Source of the DNA: Collinsella aerofaciens
GTDB lineage: Bacteria; Actinomycetota; Coriobacteriia; Coriobacteriales; Coriobacteriaceae
Direction of reading: 5' to 3'
Length of the DNA stretch: 64,000 nt
Assembly: GCA_008680965.1 (NCBI GenBank)
Contig: NAKE01000001.1
Span: 2,232,001-2,296,000, forward strand
Positions 33,147 through 42,804 of this stretch are shown here, one piece after another; position 1 is the stretch's first letter; each line of letters starts with the position of its first letter. Both the position numbers and the translations under genes were made by a program. The notes below the pieces were generated by a model. The model worked only from the letters and a program-made list of their open reading frames with translations. It had not been told where the DNA came from and searched no databases.

Positions 33147-35882
33147 ATGCAGCGCGACGCATCGGACACTCGCGTCAATCCAGACCTCATCCTCAAGGCA
33201 ATTGAGAAAGACGAGGTCGCCGATGACACTCGAACCAGCCGGGGACACCTCAAGATTTTCTTTGGCTACGCTGCTGGCACAGGCAAAACCTATGCGATGC
33301 TTCAAGCCGCCCACGCCGCCAAGCGGCGAGGTGTCGACGTCGTCGCGGGATACATCGAGCCGCACGAACGTCCGGCAACTGCCCATCTTGCACAAGGGCT
33401 TGAGAACGTGCCCTGTAAACTCATCGAGCACAACGGCATTGCGCTCAGCGAGTTCGATCTAGATGCGGCTATCGAACGCGCCCCTCAGCTCATCCTTGTC
33501 GACGAGCTCGCCCATACAAATGCGCCGGGGTCTCGCCACGACAAACGCTATCAAGACGTCGAGGAACTTCTACATGCGGGCATCGACGTCTATACGACCG
33601 TGAACGTTCAGCATATCGAGAGCCTAAACGACATGGTTGCATCCATCACCGGCGTTGTCGTGAGCGAACGAATCCCCGACCGTATCTTCGATGATGCCGA
33701 CCAGGTCGAGCTCGTCGACATAGAGCCCGAAGACCTACTTGAGCGCCTTCGCGCCGGTCTCGTCTACCGTCCCGCACAAGCCGACCGAGCGCAACAGCAT
33801 TTTTTTACCGTTGAGAACCTCACCGCACTCCGAGAAATCGCGCTGCGCCGCTGCGCCGATCGCACCGGCCACCTCACAGACGCCGCACGCGTGCTGGGAA
33901 ACCGTGACTACTACACCAGGGAGCGTATCTTAGTCTGCGTCTCCCCGGCGCCGACCAATCCCCGCATCGTCCGTGCCGCCGCACGCATGGCGAAAGCGTT
34001 TCGCAGCGAGCTCGTCGCCCTGTTCGTAGAGAGCCCGCGCACGCAAGCCATGAGCGATGATGAGCGCGCCAAGCTTGCAGCCAATATCGCCCTAGCCGAG
34101 CAGCTCGGAGCACATATGGAAACCGTCTATGGCGACGACGTCGCGTTTCAGATCTCCGAGTTCGCGCGCCTGTCGGGTATTTCGAAGATCGTCATGGGAC
34201 GCACGGGCGAGCACAGCAGCGTCCGTCAGGCCCTCTTTGGCCGCAAATCTCTCGTAGAACAGCTCATAGCATTCGCCCCGAATCTCGACATTTACATCAT
34301 TCCAGACCAGTCGACTCCGCCCTCCCGGCCCAAAGGACGCCGGCATGCGCTCGCCCTGCAGCCGCCCAGCAGCCGAAACGTGCTTCGCACGCTGGCCCTC
34401 TCTCTTGTCGCCACGGCGATCGGCACGGCTTTCCGCCATCTGGGATTTGCCGATTCCAGCATCATATCCCTCTATATCCTCACGGCCCTGCTGACCGCCG
34501 TCACCACGACGGGGCGTATCTGCACGATCGTATCGAGCGTGCTCTCTGTAGTGCTTTACAACTTCTGCTTCGTCACGCCTCTGTTTTCGCTCGCCAGCTA
34601 CGACCGAAGCTATCTGGTCACGTTCGGCATCATGTTCGCTACCGCTATGGTCGCCGGCGAGTTAACTGCGCGCATCGCCGACAACGCCCGTACCTCCGCC
34701 GAGAACGCATTCAAAACGCGTGTACTCCTCGAAACGAACCAGCTCTTGCAGCAAGCCCATAGCGCGGAGGAGTGCGCCCGCGTCGCCATGAACCAACTCG
34801 TCAAACTGCTAAAACTCGACGTGGTCTTCTACCCCGCCGAACACGGCACGCTCGGCAAGGCGCTCTATGAGTCCGCTGGCACCGAAAACCGATCCGCGTC
34901 GCTGCTCACCGACTACGAGCGCGCCGTTGCAACCTGGACCTTCACCAACAACAAGCGCGCGGGCGCAAGCACGCGGACCCTGCCTGAGGCGCGCTGTCTC
35001 TACCTCGCGGTTCGCACCGGCGACAAGGTATTCGGTGTCATCGGCATCGCCCTGGAGGGGCGCGAGACCGAAGCCTTCGAGCATTCGATCGTCCTATCTA
35101 TCGTAGGTGAATGCGCCTTGGCGCTCGAAAGTGACCGAGCGGCGCAAGAGCGCGAAGAGGCTGCGGTCTTGGCGAAAAACGAGCAGCTGCGCGCCAACCT
35201 TTTGCGCTCCATCGGCCACGATTTGAGGACACCCCTCACGGCTATATCCGGATCTGCGGCAATCCTTCGGAAGAGCGACGAGAGGCTCAGCCTCGAACAA
35301 CGCTGCGATCTTGCCGATGCCATCTACGATGACTCCCTCTGGCTTATCGATACCGTGGAGAACCTCCTCGCCATCACACGCGTCGAGGACGGCACCATTC
35401 GCCTCAACCTCACATCCGAGCTCATCGACGAGGTCATCGAGGCCGCCCTCAGCCATGTCGCCCAAGCATCGCATGGACATGCCGTCACCATCGAGCACAC
35501 TGACGACATCCTGCTGGTACGCGTCGACGTCCATCTCATCATGCAGGTGCTTACGAATCTCATCATGAACGCCTTCAAATACACGCCCGAGGACTCGACT
35601 GTCACCGTCAGCGCACGTCGCGAGGGCGCGTTCGTCGTGGTGGACGTCGCAGACGATGGGCCGGGTGTGGCAGACTGCGACAAGCCTCATATCTTTGAGC
35701 GCTTCTTTACCTCAGGCAATACGCGGCCCGTGGATTCGCGTCGAAGCATCGGCCTTGGGCTGTCGCTCTGCCGCTCCATCGTGGAGGCACATGGCGGCGT
35801 CATCGAAGTTCGCGACAACCACCCCCATGGGGCCGTCTTCCGTTTTACCCTGCCCGCTGAGGAGATCGAGATTCATGAATAA
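33147..35882 (+). CDS. kdpD: Osmosensitive K+ channel sensor kinase KdpD
   Basis: 911 residues. The N-terminal KdpD domain has the P-loop GYAAGTGKT (40-48) and is followed by a Usp-like domain, four close membrane helices (about 415-515), a GAF-like region and a histidine-kinase core with SIGHDLRTPLT, then ATP-binding N, G1 and G2 boxes (NLIMNAFKYT, DDGPGV, GLGLSLCR). It senses low K+ or turgor and phosphorylates KdpE. The start is ATG 33147 after GAAAGG; the upstream in-frame ATGs at 33051 and 33111 lack sites. It overlaps kdpE by 8 bp. Confidence 0.95.
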   Translation: MQRDASDTRVNPDLILKAIEKDEVADDTRTSRGHLKIFFGYAAGTGKTYAMLQAAHAAKRRGVDVVAGYIEPHERPATAHLAQGLENVPCKLIEHNGIALSEFDLDAAIERAPQLILVDELAHTNAPGSRHDKRYQDVEELLHAGIDVYTTVNVQHIESLNDMVASITGVVVSERIPDRIFDDADQVELVDIEPEDLLERLRAGLVYRPAQADRAQQHFFTVENLTALREIALRRCADRTGHLTDAARVLGNRDYYTRERILVCVSPAPTNPRIVRAAARMAKAFRSELVALFVESPRTQAMSDDERAKLAANIALAEQLGAHMETVYGDDVAFQISEFARLSGISKIVMGRTGEHSSVRQALFGRKSLVEQLIAFAPNLDIYIIPDQSTPPSRPKGRRHALALQPPSSRNVLRTLALSLVATAIGTAFRHLGFADSSIISLYILTALLTAVTTTGRICTIVSSVLSVVLYNFCFVTPLFSLASYDRSYLVTFGIMFATAMVAGELTARIADNARTSAENAFKTRVLLETNQLLQQAHSAEECARVAMNQLVKLLKLDVVFYPAEHGTLGKALYESAGTENRSASLLTDYERAVATWTFTNNKRAGASTRTLPEARCLYLAVRTGDKVFGVIGIALEGRETEAFEHSIVLSIVGECALALESDRAAQEREEAAVLAKNEQLRANLLRSIGHDLRTPLTAISGSAAILRKSDERLSLEQRCDLADAIYDDSLWLIDTVENLLAITRVEDGTIRLNLTSELIDEVIEAALSHVAQASHGHAVTIEHTDDILLVRVDVHLIMQVLTNLIMNAFKYTPEDSTVTVSARREGAFVVVDVADDGPGVADCDKPHIFERFFTSGNTRPVDSRRSIGLGLSLCRSIVEAHGGVIEVRDNHPHGAVFRFTLPAEEIEIHE

Positions 35883-36579
35883 TGCCGCTAAGCCACGCAT
35901 CCTCCTGGTCGAAGATGACCTGACCGTTCAAAACCTCGTTTCGACCGCGCTTGACCTCCACGGCTATGTCGTGAGCAAGGTTTGCAACGGCCAGGCCGCC
36001 ATCATGGATGCGGTGTCGCACGGCCCCAGCCTCATCATGCTCGACCTCGGCCTTCCCGACATTGACGGTATCGAGGTCATCACGAAGATCCGAAGCTGGT
36101 CGGCAGTCCCCATTATCGTCATTTCGGCGCGCACCGAAGATTCCGACAAGATTGCAGCACTTGACGCAGGGGCAGACGACTACCTCACCAAGCCCTTTTC
36201 TGTGGATGAGTTGCTCGCGCGCGTCCGCGCGAATTTGAGGCGCTCCTCGATGGCGTCGAGCGAGTCGACAGAAGCGAGCACGTTCGACAACGGTCCGCTG
36301 CATATCGACTACGCCGCGGGATACGCGACGAAAGACGGACGCGAGCTCTCGCTCACCCCAACCGAGTACAAATTGCTCGTCCTTCTGGCGAAAAACGTCG
36401 ACAAGGTGCTCACCCACACCTTCATCACCCGCGAGATATGGGGCACGAGCTGGGACAGCGATCTGGCGAGCCTGCGCGTGTTCATGCGCACCCTGCGCAA
36501 GAAGATCGAGGCAGACCCCTCTCATCCCAAGATGATTCAGACGCACATGGGTGTCGGGTACCGCATGCAGCGTCTCTAG
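35875..36579 (+). CDS. kdpE: Response regulator KdpE
   Basis: 234 residues. The receiver domain has the acidic pair in LLVEDD, the phospho-acceptor Asp in LIMLDLGLPD and the conserved Lys in YLTKPFS. An OmpR-type winged helix follows (LTPTEYKLLVLLAKN, then RVFMRTLRKKIE). Partner of KdpD, activating the divergent kdpFABC operon. The start ATG lies within the end of kdpD (ATGAATAA). Confidence 0.95.
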   Translation: MNNAAKPRILLVEDDLTVQNLVSTALDLHGYVVSKVCNGQAAIMDAVSHGPSLIMLDLGLPDIDGIEVITKIRSWSAVPIIVISARTEDSDKIAALDAGADDYLTKPFSVDELLARVRANLRRSSMASSESTEASTFDNGPLHIDYAAGYATKDGRELSLTPTEYKLLVLLAKNVDKVLTHTFITREIWGTSWDSDLASLRVFMRTLRKKIEADPSHPKMIQTHMGVGYRMQRL

Positions 36580-36593
36580 CCCACCCCACAAAA

Positions 36594-36660
36594 AGTTGCG
36601 GTGGAATACGGAGTAGATAAGGCCTTTGACAGCCAAAACAGTCCGTATTTCACCGCAACT
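36594..36660. repeat. TTGCGGTGGAATA hairpin, copy C2
   Basis: 19-bp arms 36594-36612 and 36642-36660 with a single G-U position, followed by GATGGGCGGGATGGA. It lies between the convergent kdpE and the GltD-like gene. The inner arm bases differ from copy C1, yet pairing is kept. Confidence 0.75.
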
Positions 36661-36676
36661 GATGGGCGGGATGGAG

Positions 36677-37894
36677 TTAGAGGCCCAGGTAGGCAATCAT
36701 GCCTTCGACGGCGAGCTTGGCACCGGCAACGGCGTGGACCACGGTGAGCGGGCCGTTGACCACGTCGCCGGCGGCAAAGACGCCAGGCACGGTAGTCATG
36801 CCATACTCGTCGACCGAAAGCAGGCCGCGATGGTCGGTCTCCAGACCGCCCGTTGTAAGCACGAGCTTGTCCTTGGGCACTTGAGACGCCGCAATCACAA
36901 CCGTGTCGGCGGACACGTGGTCGAGTTCTTCCTCGTAGCCCACCACGTTGTTGTCCTCGTCAAAGATAGCCGTCTCGAACACCGGACCGTTGTCGTCGAT
37001 GGCGCAGATCGCCTTGCCGCACACAATCTCGGCACCGTCAAGCTCGGTCAGCTCCACCTCGTCATCGATGGCAGAGATATGGCGCGATCGGGCGTACACG
37101 GTAACCTTGCGAGCACCCGAGCGCAGGGCCGTGCGGGCAACATCCATGGCCACATTGCCGGCGCCGATAACCGCCACGTTCTGCCCGATCGCCACGCTCG
37201 TGGGGTCAACGAGGTAGTCGATGCCAAACAGCACGTTGCCGCGCGACTCGCCGGGAATACCCAGCTTTCGAGCTCGCCAGGTACCAGTACCGACAAAGAC
37301 CGCATCGTAGCCGTCGCGCAGCAGGTCGTCGATGTGGAGCGCACCGCCGATGGTGGTCGAGGGGCGAACGCGCACGCCGAGCGAGCACATCACGTGGCGG
37401 TACTTTTGCACGAGCGAGCGCGGCAGACGGAACTCGGGGATACCGTACTCCAGCACGCCGCCGATCTCGGGCCGCTGCTCAAAAACAGTGACGGCGCAAC
37501 CCAGCTGCGCCATCTTAATGGCCACAGTCATGCCGGCGGGGCCGGAGCCGACCACGGCGACCTGCTTGCCGCGCGACGGCGCGGGTCTCCACTCTTTGCG
37601 GTCCAAATACGCCGTGGAGATATAGTTCTCGATGCTCGAAAAATGCACGGGCGCGCCCTTGCGGCCCTGAATGCAAGCGCCCTCGCACTGGCCCGAATGA
37701 TTGCACACCATGGAGCAGACCGCGCTCATGGGATTGTTCTGGAACAGTAGCTCGCCCGCCTCTTGCAGACGGCGCTGCTTAAAGAGGTCGATAACCTGCG
37801 GAATGGGCGTCTGCACCGGACAGCCCTTTATTTGACAGAACGCCTTTTTGCAGCCCAGACAGCGATTTGCTTCCTCAACGATGTGGATAGCCAC
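36677..37894 (-). CDS. GltD-like NAD(P)-dependent FAD/Fe-S oxidoreductase
   Basis: 405 residues. The N-terminal cluster-binding part (CLGCKKAFCQIKGCPVQ, CSMVCNHSGQCEGAC) is followed by VAVVGSGPAGMTVA for FAD and VAVIGAGNVAMDVAR for NAD(P)H. This is the glutamate-synthase small-subunit family, which also includes NfnB, the reducing subunits of several flavin enzymes and sulfide dehydrogenase. No large glutamate synthase gene is adjacent, so its partner is unknown. The start is GTG 37894 after AGAGGGG. Monocistronic. Confidence 0.85.
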   Translation of the reverse strand: MAIHIVEEANRCLGCKKAFCQIKGCPVQTPIPQVIDLFKQRRLQEAGELLFQNNPMSAVCSMVCNHSGQCEGACIQGRKGAPVHFSSIENYISTAYLDRKEWRPAPSRGKQVAVVGSGPAGMTVAIKMAQLGCAVTVFEQRPEIGGVLEYGIPEFRLPRSLVQKYRHVMCSLGVRVRPSTTIGGALHIDDLLRDGYDAVFVGTGTWRARKLGIPGESRGNVLFGIDYLVDPTSVAIGQNVAVIGAGNVAMDVARTALRSGARKVTVYARSRHISAIDDEVELTELDGAEIVCGKAICAIDDNGPVFETAIFDEDNNVVGYEEELDHVSADTVVIAASQVPKDKLVLTTGGLETDHRGLLSVDEYGMTTVPGVFAAGDVVNGPLTVVHAVAGAKLAVEGMIAYLGL

Positions 37895-38069
37895 GCAATT
37901 CCCCTCTATCGACCTGGACTAAATCGGCTTCTTAAACCAATTTGCCCGAATTTATAACCATAGATACGTCAACAGTGCGGAAAAGGGCACCGAAAAGCAT
38001 CTCACAAACGCGCAGTAGCAACCCTTCCCTCGCACGGAGCTACCGTGCAGCCCCGTCATCGAGATCAAA

Positions 38070-38099
38070 AGATTCGCCACCCCTACGAATGGCGAATCT
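38070..38099 (-). terminator. Terminator of the uxa operon
   Basis: Perfect stem AGATTCGCCA / TGGCGAATCT, then TTTTGATC on the minus strand, just 2 bp after the uxaA stop. Confidence 0.8.
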
Positions 38100-38101
38100 C
38101 T

Positions 38102-39586
38102 CTACAGGCAGACGCCGTCTTTCCAGATACTGATCTCGTGGCAGCCGCGGCGCTCGGCACTCGTTAGCTTACCGCTCGCTGTATCCAGTACCAGCTGATA
38201 CAGGTCGCGGGCAGCCTCGTCGAGCGTGCGTTCGCCTGTGGCAATCACGCCGGCGTTAAAGTCCATCCAGTTGGCCTTGTGGTCGCACAGACGCTGATTG
38301 GTGAACACCTTGAGGGTGGGCGCCGGTGCACCAAACGGCGTGCCGCGTCCAGTCGAGAACAGAATCACGTGACAGCCAGCAGCCGTCAACGCCGTGGTGA
38401 ATACCATGTCGTTGCCCGGGCCGCACAGCATGTTCAGGCCATGCTTGGTGACCTGACCGGCATACGGCAGCACGTCGACGATGGGTGCGGAGCCGCCCTT
38501 TTGCACGCAGCCGCAACTCTTGTCCTCGAGCGTGGTAATACCGCCGTCCTTGTTACCGGGACTCGGGTTCTCATAAACGACCTCGCCGTGGCTAATAAAG
38601 TAGTCCTTAAAGCCATTGAGCATGTCGGAGGCAGCGTTAAAGACCTGCTCGTTCTCGCAACGGTCGAGCAGGATGCTCTCCGCGCCAAACATCTCGGGCA
38701 CCTCGGTAAGCACCGACGTGCCGCCGCGGGCGACAACCATATCACTCACGCGACCGATCGTGGGATTGGCGGTAATGCCCGAAAGGCCGTCGGAGCCGCC
38801 GCACTTAAGTCCAATAACCAGCTCGGAGGCCGGAATGGGCTCGCGCTTGGCCTGCTTGGCGAGGTCTGCCAGCTCGGCCAGAATCTTGTGGCCCTCGATC
38901 TGCTCGTCGGCTACATCCTGGCAGGTGAGAAAACGAACGCGCTCGTGATCGAAGTCACCGAGCTCGTCGAGCACCTGCTGATGCGTGCAGTTCTCGCAAC
39001 CGAGCGACAGGAACAGCACGCCCGCGGCATTTGCGTGACGCGACAGTGCCACCAGCAGACGACGGGTCTGGGCATGGTCGGCGCCGGTCTGCGAGCAGCC
39101 AAAGGGATGCGGGAAGTAGTAGACGCCCTCAAGCGAGCCCTCGACCAGATCCTGAGCCTGCTCGCACATAGCACGGGCGACTTCGTTGACACAGCCGACC
39201 GTGGGGATGATCCACAGCTCATTACGCGTCGCGGCACGACCGTCGGCGCGGCGGAACCCCATAAAAGTCTCGGGCTCAACCGGCTCAACGACCGGATGTG
39301 TGGGGTTGTAGGTGTACTCGACCTCGCCCGAAAGGTTGGTCTTGACATTATGTGTATGAAGCCACTGACCGGGCTGGACATCGCCCGTCACATGGCCGAT
39401 AGGAAGGCCGTACTTGATGACGTCCTCCCCCGCGGCAATCGAACGCACGGCCATCTTATGACCCTGCGGAATATCCTCCGCGGCCACGACCTCGCCCACC
39501 CCGGGAACCACGACGGCGGTGCCCTTGGCAAGCGGCGACAGCGCGACGATCACGTTGTCGGCCGGATTGATCTGGATAGTGTTCAT
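38102..39586 (-). CDS. uxaA: Altronate dehydratase
   Basis: 494 residues with an N-terminal SAF-type domain (about 1-95) and the UxaA/GarD catalytic region. Cys-rich motifs such as LGCENCTHQQ and KSCGCVQKGG probably hold the metal centre. It dehydrates D-altronate to 2-keto-3-deoxygluconate, the third step of galacturonate breakdown. The start is ATG 39586; the ribosome site (AGGA) is weak. Last gene of uxaC-uxaB-uxaA, 75 bp after uxaB. Confidence 0.93.
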   Translation of the reverse strand: MNTIQINPADNVIVALSPLAKGTAVVVPGVGEVVAAEDIPQGHKMAVRSIAAGEDVIKYGLPIGHVTGDVQPGQWLHTHNVKTNLSGEVEYTYNPTHPVVEPVEPETFMGFRRADGRAATRNELWIIPTVGCVNEVARAMCEQAQDLVEGSLEGVYYFPHPFGCSQTGADHAQTRRLLVALSRHANAAGVLFLSLGCENCTHQQVLDELGDFDHERVRFLTCQDVADEQIEGHKILAELADLAKQAKREPIPASELVIGLKCGGSDGLSGITANPTIGRVSDMVVARGGTSVLTEVPEMFGAESILLDRCENEQVFNAASDMLNGFKDYFISHGEVVYENPSPGNKDGGITTLEDKSCGCVQKGGSAPIVDVLPYAGQVTKHGLNMLCGPGNDMVFTTALTAAGCHVILFSTGRGTPFGAPAPTLKVFTNQRLCDHKANWMDFNAGVIATGERTLDEAARDLYQLVLDTASGKLTSAERRGCHEISIWKDGVCL

Positions 39587-39661
39587 TGCAAATGGTCCTA
39601 ACCCTACAGGTTGAGCAGAAGTCGAAGCGCGGGCATGCCACTCCACACCCGCGCCGGATAT

Positions 39662-41176
39662 TTACGCCTGAGCGTTGGCGAAGGCCTGCTTGGCACCCTC
39701 GGTGCGCACGACGGCGAGCGCACTGACGACAAACTCCTCAAGACCGGCGATCTGCGTAAGGTCCTCGCCCCACATCTGCTCGTTGGTGAGCACGTCGTGC
39801 ACCAGCTGGGCATCGTCGGCGCCGGCATGGGCGGCGTAGAAGTCGAGCACGAAGGCGTCGTCCTGAGCGGTGTACTCGGTGCCGTCGGAGCGACGCAGGT
39901 GCAGGCCGTCGCCCTCGCGGGACACGAGCTCCTGCGTGTAGAAGGAGATGAGCGTAGCGAGGCTCGTCGCCAGGCACTTGGGCAGGTTGCCGGTCTCGGC
40001 AACGTAGTCCTTGAGCGTGGGCAGGTCGCGAGCGCGCCACTTAGCCGTGGAGTTGAGGCAGATGGAGAGCAGCGCGTGGTCGATAAACGGGTTGTCGAAG
40101 CGGTTCTCGACGGCGGCAGCAAAGGCCTTGCAGTCCTCGACGTCCAGGTCGGCGGCAAGCGTCGGGATGACCTCGTCGTAGAGCATGGTGTTCATGAAGC
40201 CGCGGACGGTCTCGTCGTGCATGCAATCGCGCACGATGTCAAAGCCGGCAACCCAGGAGCCCGGGACGAAGGCGGTGTGGGCGCCATTGAGGATGCGAAC
40301 CTTGCGCTTCTTGTACGGGGTGACATCGGGGGTAACAAAGACACCCGGCAGGCCGGCCTTCACGAAGGGGAGCTTCTCGGCAAGCGACTCGTCGCCCTGG
40401 ATGCCCCACATCTGGAAGGGCTCGCGCACGGCCAGGAAGGGATCCTCGTAGCCCAGGCGCTCGGCCACGGCAGCGGCCTCCTTGGGGTCGCGGATGCGGC
40501 CGGGGACGATAGTGTCGACAAGCGTGGTGCAGACGGTGCAGTCGTTGGCCATCCACTGCGAGAACTCGTCCTCCCAGCCCCAGTCGCTCACGTACTGGTT
40601 CATGATGCGCAGCAGCTCCTCGCCGTTGTGATCGATGAGCTCGCAGGCGAGCACGATGACGCCCGGCTTGCCGGCGGCCCAGCGGGTGTGGAGCACCTGG
40701 GCAAGCTTGGCGGGGAAGCTCGCGGGCGGCATGTCGTCGGCCTTGCAGGACGGGTCGTAGGCGATACCGGCCTCGGTGGTGTTGGAGACGATAATCTCCA
40801 AATCGTCGGAGACGGCGACCTCCATCATGGCGCGGTAGTCGTCCTCGCGGTACGGGTTGATGCAGCGGCTGCAGGCGCTGATCACGCGGGACTCGTCAAC
40901 CGTGTTGCCGTTCTCCTTGCCGCGCACCAACACGGTGTACAGGTCGTCCTGAGCATTGATGCCATCGGCAAAGCCAAAGGCGCCGCTGATGGGCTGCACC
41001 ATGACAACCTTGCCGTTCCAGCCGGTGGCCTCGTTGCCCATGTCAAAGAAACGGTCGACGAAGGCGCGCAGGAAATTGCCCTCGCCAAACTGTAGAACCT
41101 TCTCGGGAGCGTCCTTGGGCAGCAGATAGCCCTTGTAACCGATCTCCTCGAGCGCATCGTAGCTGATGTTCTCCAT
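39662..41176 (-). CDS. uxaB: Tagaturonate reductase
   Basis: 504 residues, mannitol-dehydrogenase family, with the NAD-binding N-terminus VLQFGEGNFLRAFVDRFF, then ACELIDHNGE and a Lys in ILNGAHTAFVPG. It reduces D-tagaturonate to D-altronate with NADH. Fructuronate reductase (UxuB) is the close alternative, but the pairing with altronate dehydratase favours UxaB. The start is ATG 41176 after AAGGAG. Confidence 0.92.
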   Translation of the reverse strand: MENISYDALEEIGYKGYLLPKDAPEKVLQFGEGNFLRAFVDRFFDMGNEATGWNGKVVMVQPISGAFGFADGINAQDDLYTVLVRGKENGNTVDESRVISACSRCINPYREDDYRAMMEVAVSDDLEIIVSNTTEAGIAYDPSCKADDMPPASFPAKLAQVLHTRWAAGKPGVIVLACELIDHNGEELLRIMNQYVSDWGWEDEFSQWMANDCTVCTTLVDTIVPGRIRDPKEAAAVAERLGYEDPFLAVREPFQMWGIQGDESLAEKLPFVKAGLPGVFVTPDVTPYKKRKVRILNGAHTAFVPGSWVAGFDIVRDCMHDETVRGFMNTMLYDEVIPTLAADLDVEDCKAFAAAVENRFDNPFIDHALLSICLNSTAKWRARDLPTLKDYVAETGNLPKCLATSLATLISFYTQELVSREGDGLHLRRSDGTEYTAQDDAFVLDFYAAHAGADDAQLVHDVLTNEQMWGEDLTQIAGLEEFVVSALAVVRTEGAKQAFANAQA

Positions 41177-41215
41177 CTGTGTCTCTCCTTAGATAGCTGT
41201 TAGCGTGCAGGCAAA

Positions 41216-41249
41216 ACGGGGGCGCCGTGTGTGGCAACGGCGCTCCCGT
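41216..41249 (-). terminator. Hairpin between uxaC and uxaB
   Basis: ACGGGGGCGCCG and CGGCGCTCCCGT pair with one mismatch in the 96-bp gap inside the operon. There is no T-tract, so it may stabilise or process the mRNA rather than stop transcription. Confidence 0.5.
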
Positions 41250-41272
41250 GTTCAATGTGATTCGATGCAGGC

Positions 41273-42700
41273 TTATGCCTCGACGGTATCCAGATCAAAG
41301 CCAAAGTAGCGGACCGCATTGTTGTAGCTGATGTCGCGCACGATACTGCCCAGCAGCTCCATGTCGGCCGGGTACTTGCCCTGCTCGACCCACTCGCCGA
41401 TCACGCTGCACAGCACGCGACGGAAGTACTCGTGGCGCGGATAGGACAGGAAAGAGCGGGAGTCGGTAAGCATGCCCACAAAGTTGCCCAGCACGCCCTC
41501 GTTTGCCAGGGCCGTGAGCTGCTCGCGCATACCGACCTCGTTGTCGTTGAACCACCAGGCAGAACCGTTCTGGATCTTACCGGCGGTCGGAGCCTCCTGG
41601 AAGCAGCCCATCACGGTATCGATCATGGTGTTATCGATGGGGTTCAGGCTGTACAGGATGGTCTTGGGCAAGCCGCAGGTCTCCTGAATGGAGTTGAGGA
41701 AATCGGCAAGCTGGTCGGACGGCGTGTAGTTGGAGATGCAATCGTAGCCGGTATCGGGGCCGAGCTTGGCAAACATGGCGCGGTTGTTGTCGCGCTTGCA
41801 GCCAAAGTGCAGCTGCATGGCCCAGCCCAGACGGACATACTCGCCGGCAACGAACTGCATAAAGGCAGTCTTGTACTTGAGGATCTCTTCCTCGGTAAGC
41901 GGCTCAGCAGCCAGACCCTTGGCAAAGATGGCCTCGATCTCGTCGGCGGTAGCCGGGGCGTACATAACGTAGTCGAGTGCATGGTCGGATGCGCGACATC
42001 CCAGCTCGTGAGCAACGTCGTAGCGCTTGGAGATGGCGGCCTTCATGCCCTCGAAGTCGCTTACCTCAACGCCGGCAACCTCGGAGAGGTGCTTGCAGTA
42101 GTCGGCAAACTCCTGGCCGCGCTCGATGCGCAGAGCGGCATCGGGGCGCATGGCGGGAACGACCTGAACGTCAAAGCTGTCGTCGGCGGCAATCTTCTTG
42201 TGCCACTCAAAGCTGTCGGCGGGATCGTCGGTAGTGCAGATCATGCGGACGTTGGACTGCTTGATCAGGTTGCGGCAGGTAAAGCTGGCCTCGGCGAGCT
42301 TAGCGTTGGCAAGGTCCCAGACCTCCTGGGCGGTCTTGCCGTTGAGGACGCCCTCGTAGCCAAAGTAGCGCTTAAGCTCCAGGTGGCTCCACTCAAAGAC
42401 GGGGTTGCCAACGCAGCGACCCAGAGTCTCGGCCCACTTTTGAAACTTCTCGCGAGCAGGGGCGTCGCCAGTGATAAAACGCTCGTCGACGCCGTTGGCG
42501 CGCATCAGGCGCCACTTGTAGTGGTCGCCGCCCAGCCAAACCTCGGTGATGTTCTCGAAACGCTTGTCCTCCCAGATCTCCTTGGGAGAAATGTGGCAGT
42601 GGTAGTCGACGATGGGCATGCCCTTGGCAAAGTTGTGGAACAGCTCCTCGCCGGTCTTGGTGCTCAGCAGGAAATCCTGATCGTCCATAAAGTTTTTCAT
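41273..42700 (-). CDS. uxaC: Glucuronate/galacturonate isomerase
   Basis: 475 residues, full length for UxaC, an amidohydrolase-fold isomerase that converts galacturonate to tagaturonate and glucuronate to fructuronate. VDYHCHISPKEIWEDK near the N-terminus carries the metal-site His pair. It is first in the operon. The start is ATG 42700 after AAAGGGG; a long upstream extension of the frame runs through the operators and is not coding. Two LacI-type operators lie 55 and 93 bp upstream. Confidence 0.95.
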   Translation of the reverse strand: MKNFMDDQDFLLSTKTGEELFHNFAKGMPIVDYHCHISPKEIWEDKRFENITEVWLGGDHYKWRLMRANGVDERFITGDAPAREKFQKWAETLGRCVGNPVFEWSHLELKRYFGYEGVLNGKTAQEVWDLANAKLAEASFTCRNLIKQSNVRMICTTDDPADSFEWHKKIAADDSFDVQVVPAMRPDAALRIERGQEFADYCKHLSEVAGVEVSDFEGMKAAISKRYDVAHELGCRASDHALDYVMYAPATADEIEAIFAKGLAAEPLTEEEILKYKTAFMQFVAGEYVRLGWAMQLHFGCKRDNNRAMFAKLGPDTGYDCISNYTPSDQLADFLNSIQETCGLPKTILYSLNPIDNTMIDTVMGCFQEAPTAGKIQNGSAWWFNDNEVGMREQLTALANEGVLGNFVGMLTDSRSFLSYPRHEYFRRVLCSVIGEWVEQGKYPADMELLGSIVRDISYNNAVRYFGFDLDTVEA

Positions 42701-42754
42701 CAAACAGCCCCTTTGCTGGCAAGGCGGGCGCACGGCGCGCTCGTTATCCTTTAG

Positions 42755-42766
42755 GTGAACGTTCAC
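42755..42766. promoter_or_regulatory. uxa operator O1
   Basis: Perfect palindrome GTGAACGTTCAC, a LacI-family operator with a central CG, 55 bp upstream of uxaC. The -10-like TATAGT and TAGTAT of the minus strand adjoin it. Confidence 0.75.
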
Positions 42767-42792
42767 TATACTAATCCATTGCAACTCAAAAG

Positions 42793-42804
42793 GTGAACGT
42801 TCAC
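42793..42804. promoter_or_regulatory. uxa operator O2
   Basis: A second identical GTGAACGTTCAC, 38 bp from O1, extended on both sides to AGGTGAACGTTCACCT. A weaker dyad TGAACGG / CCGTTCA lies at 42820-42843. Confidence 0.75.
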
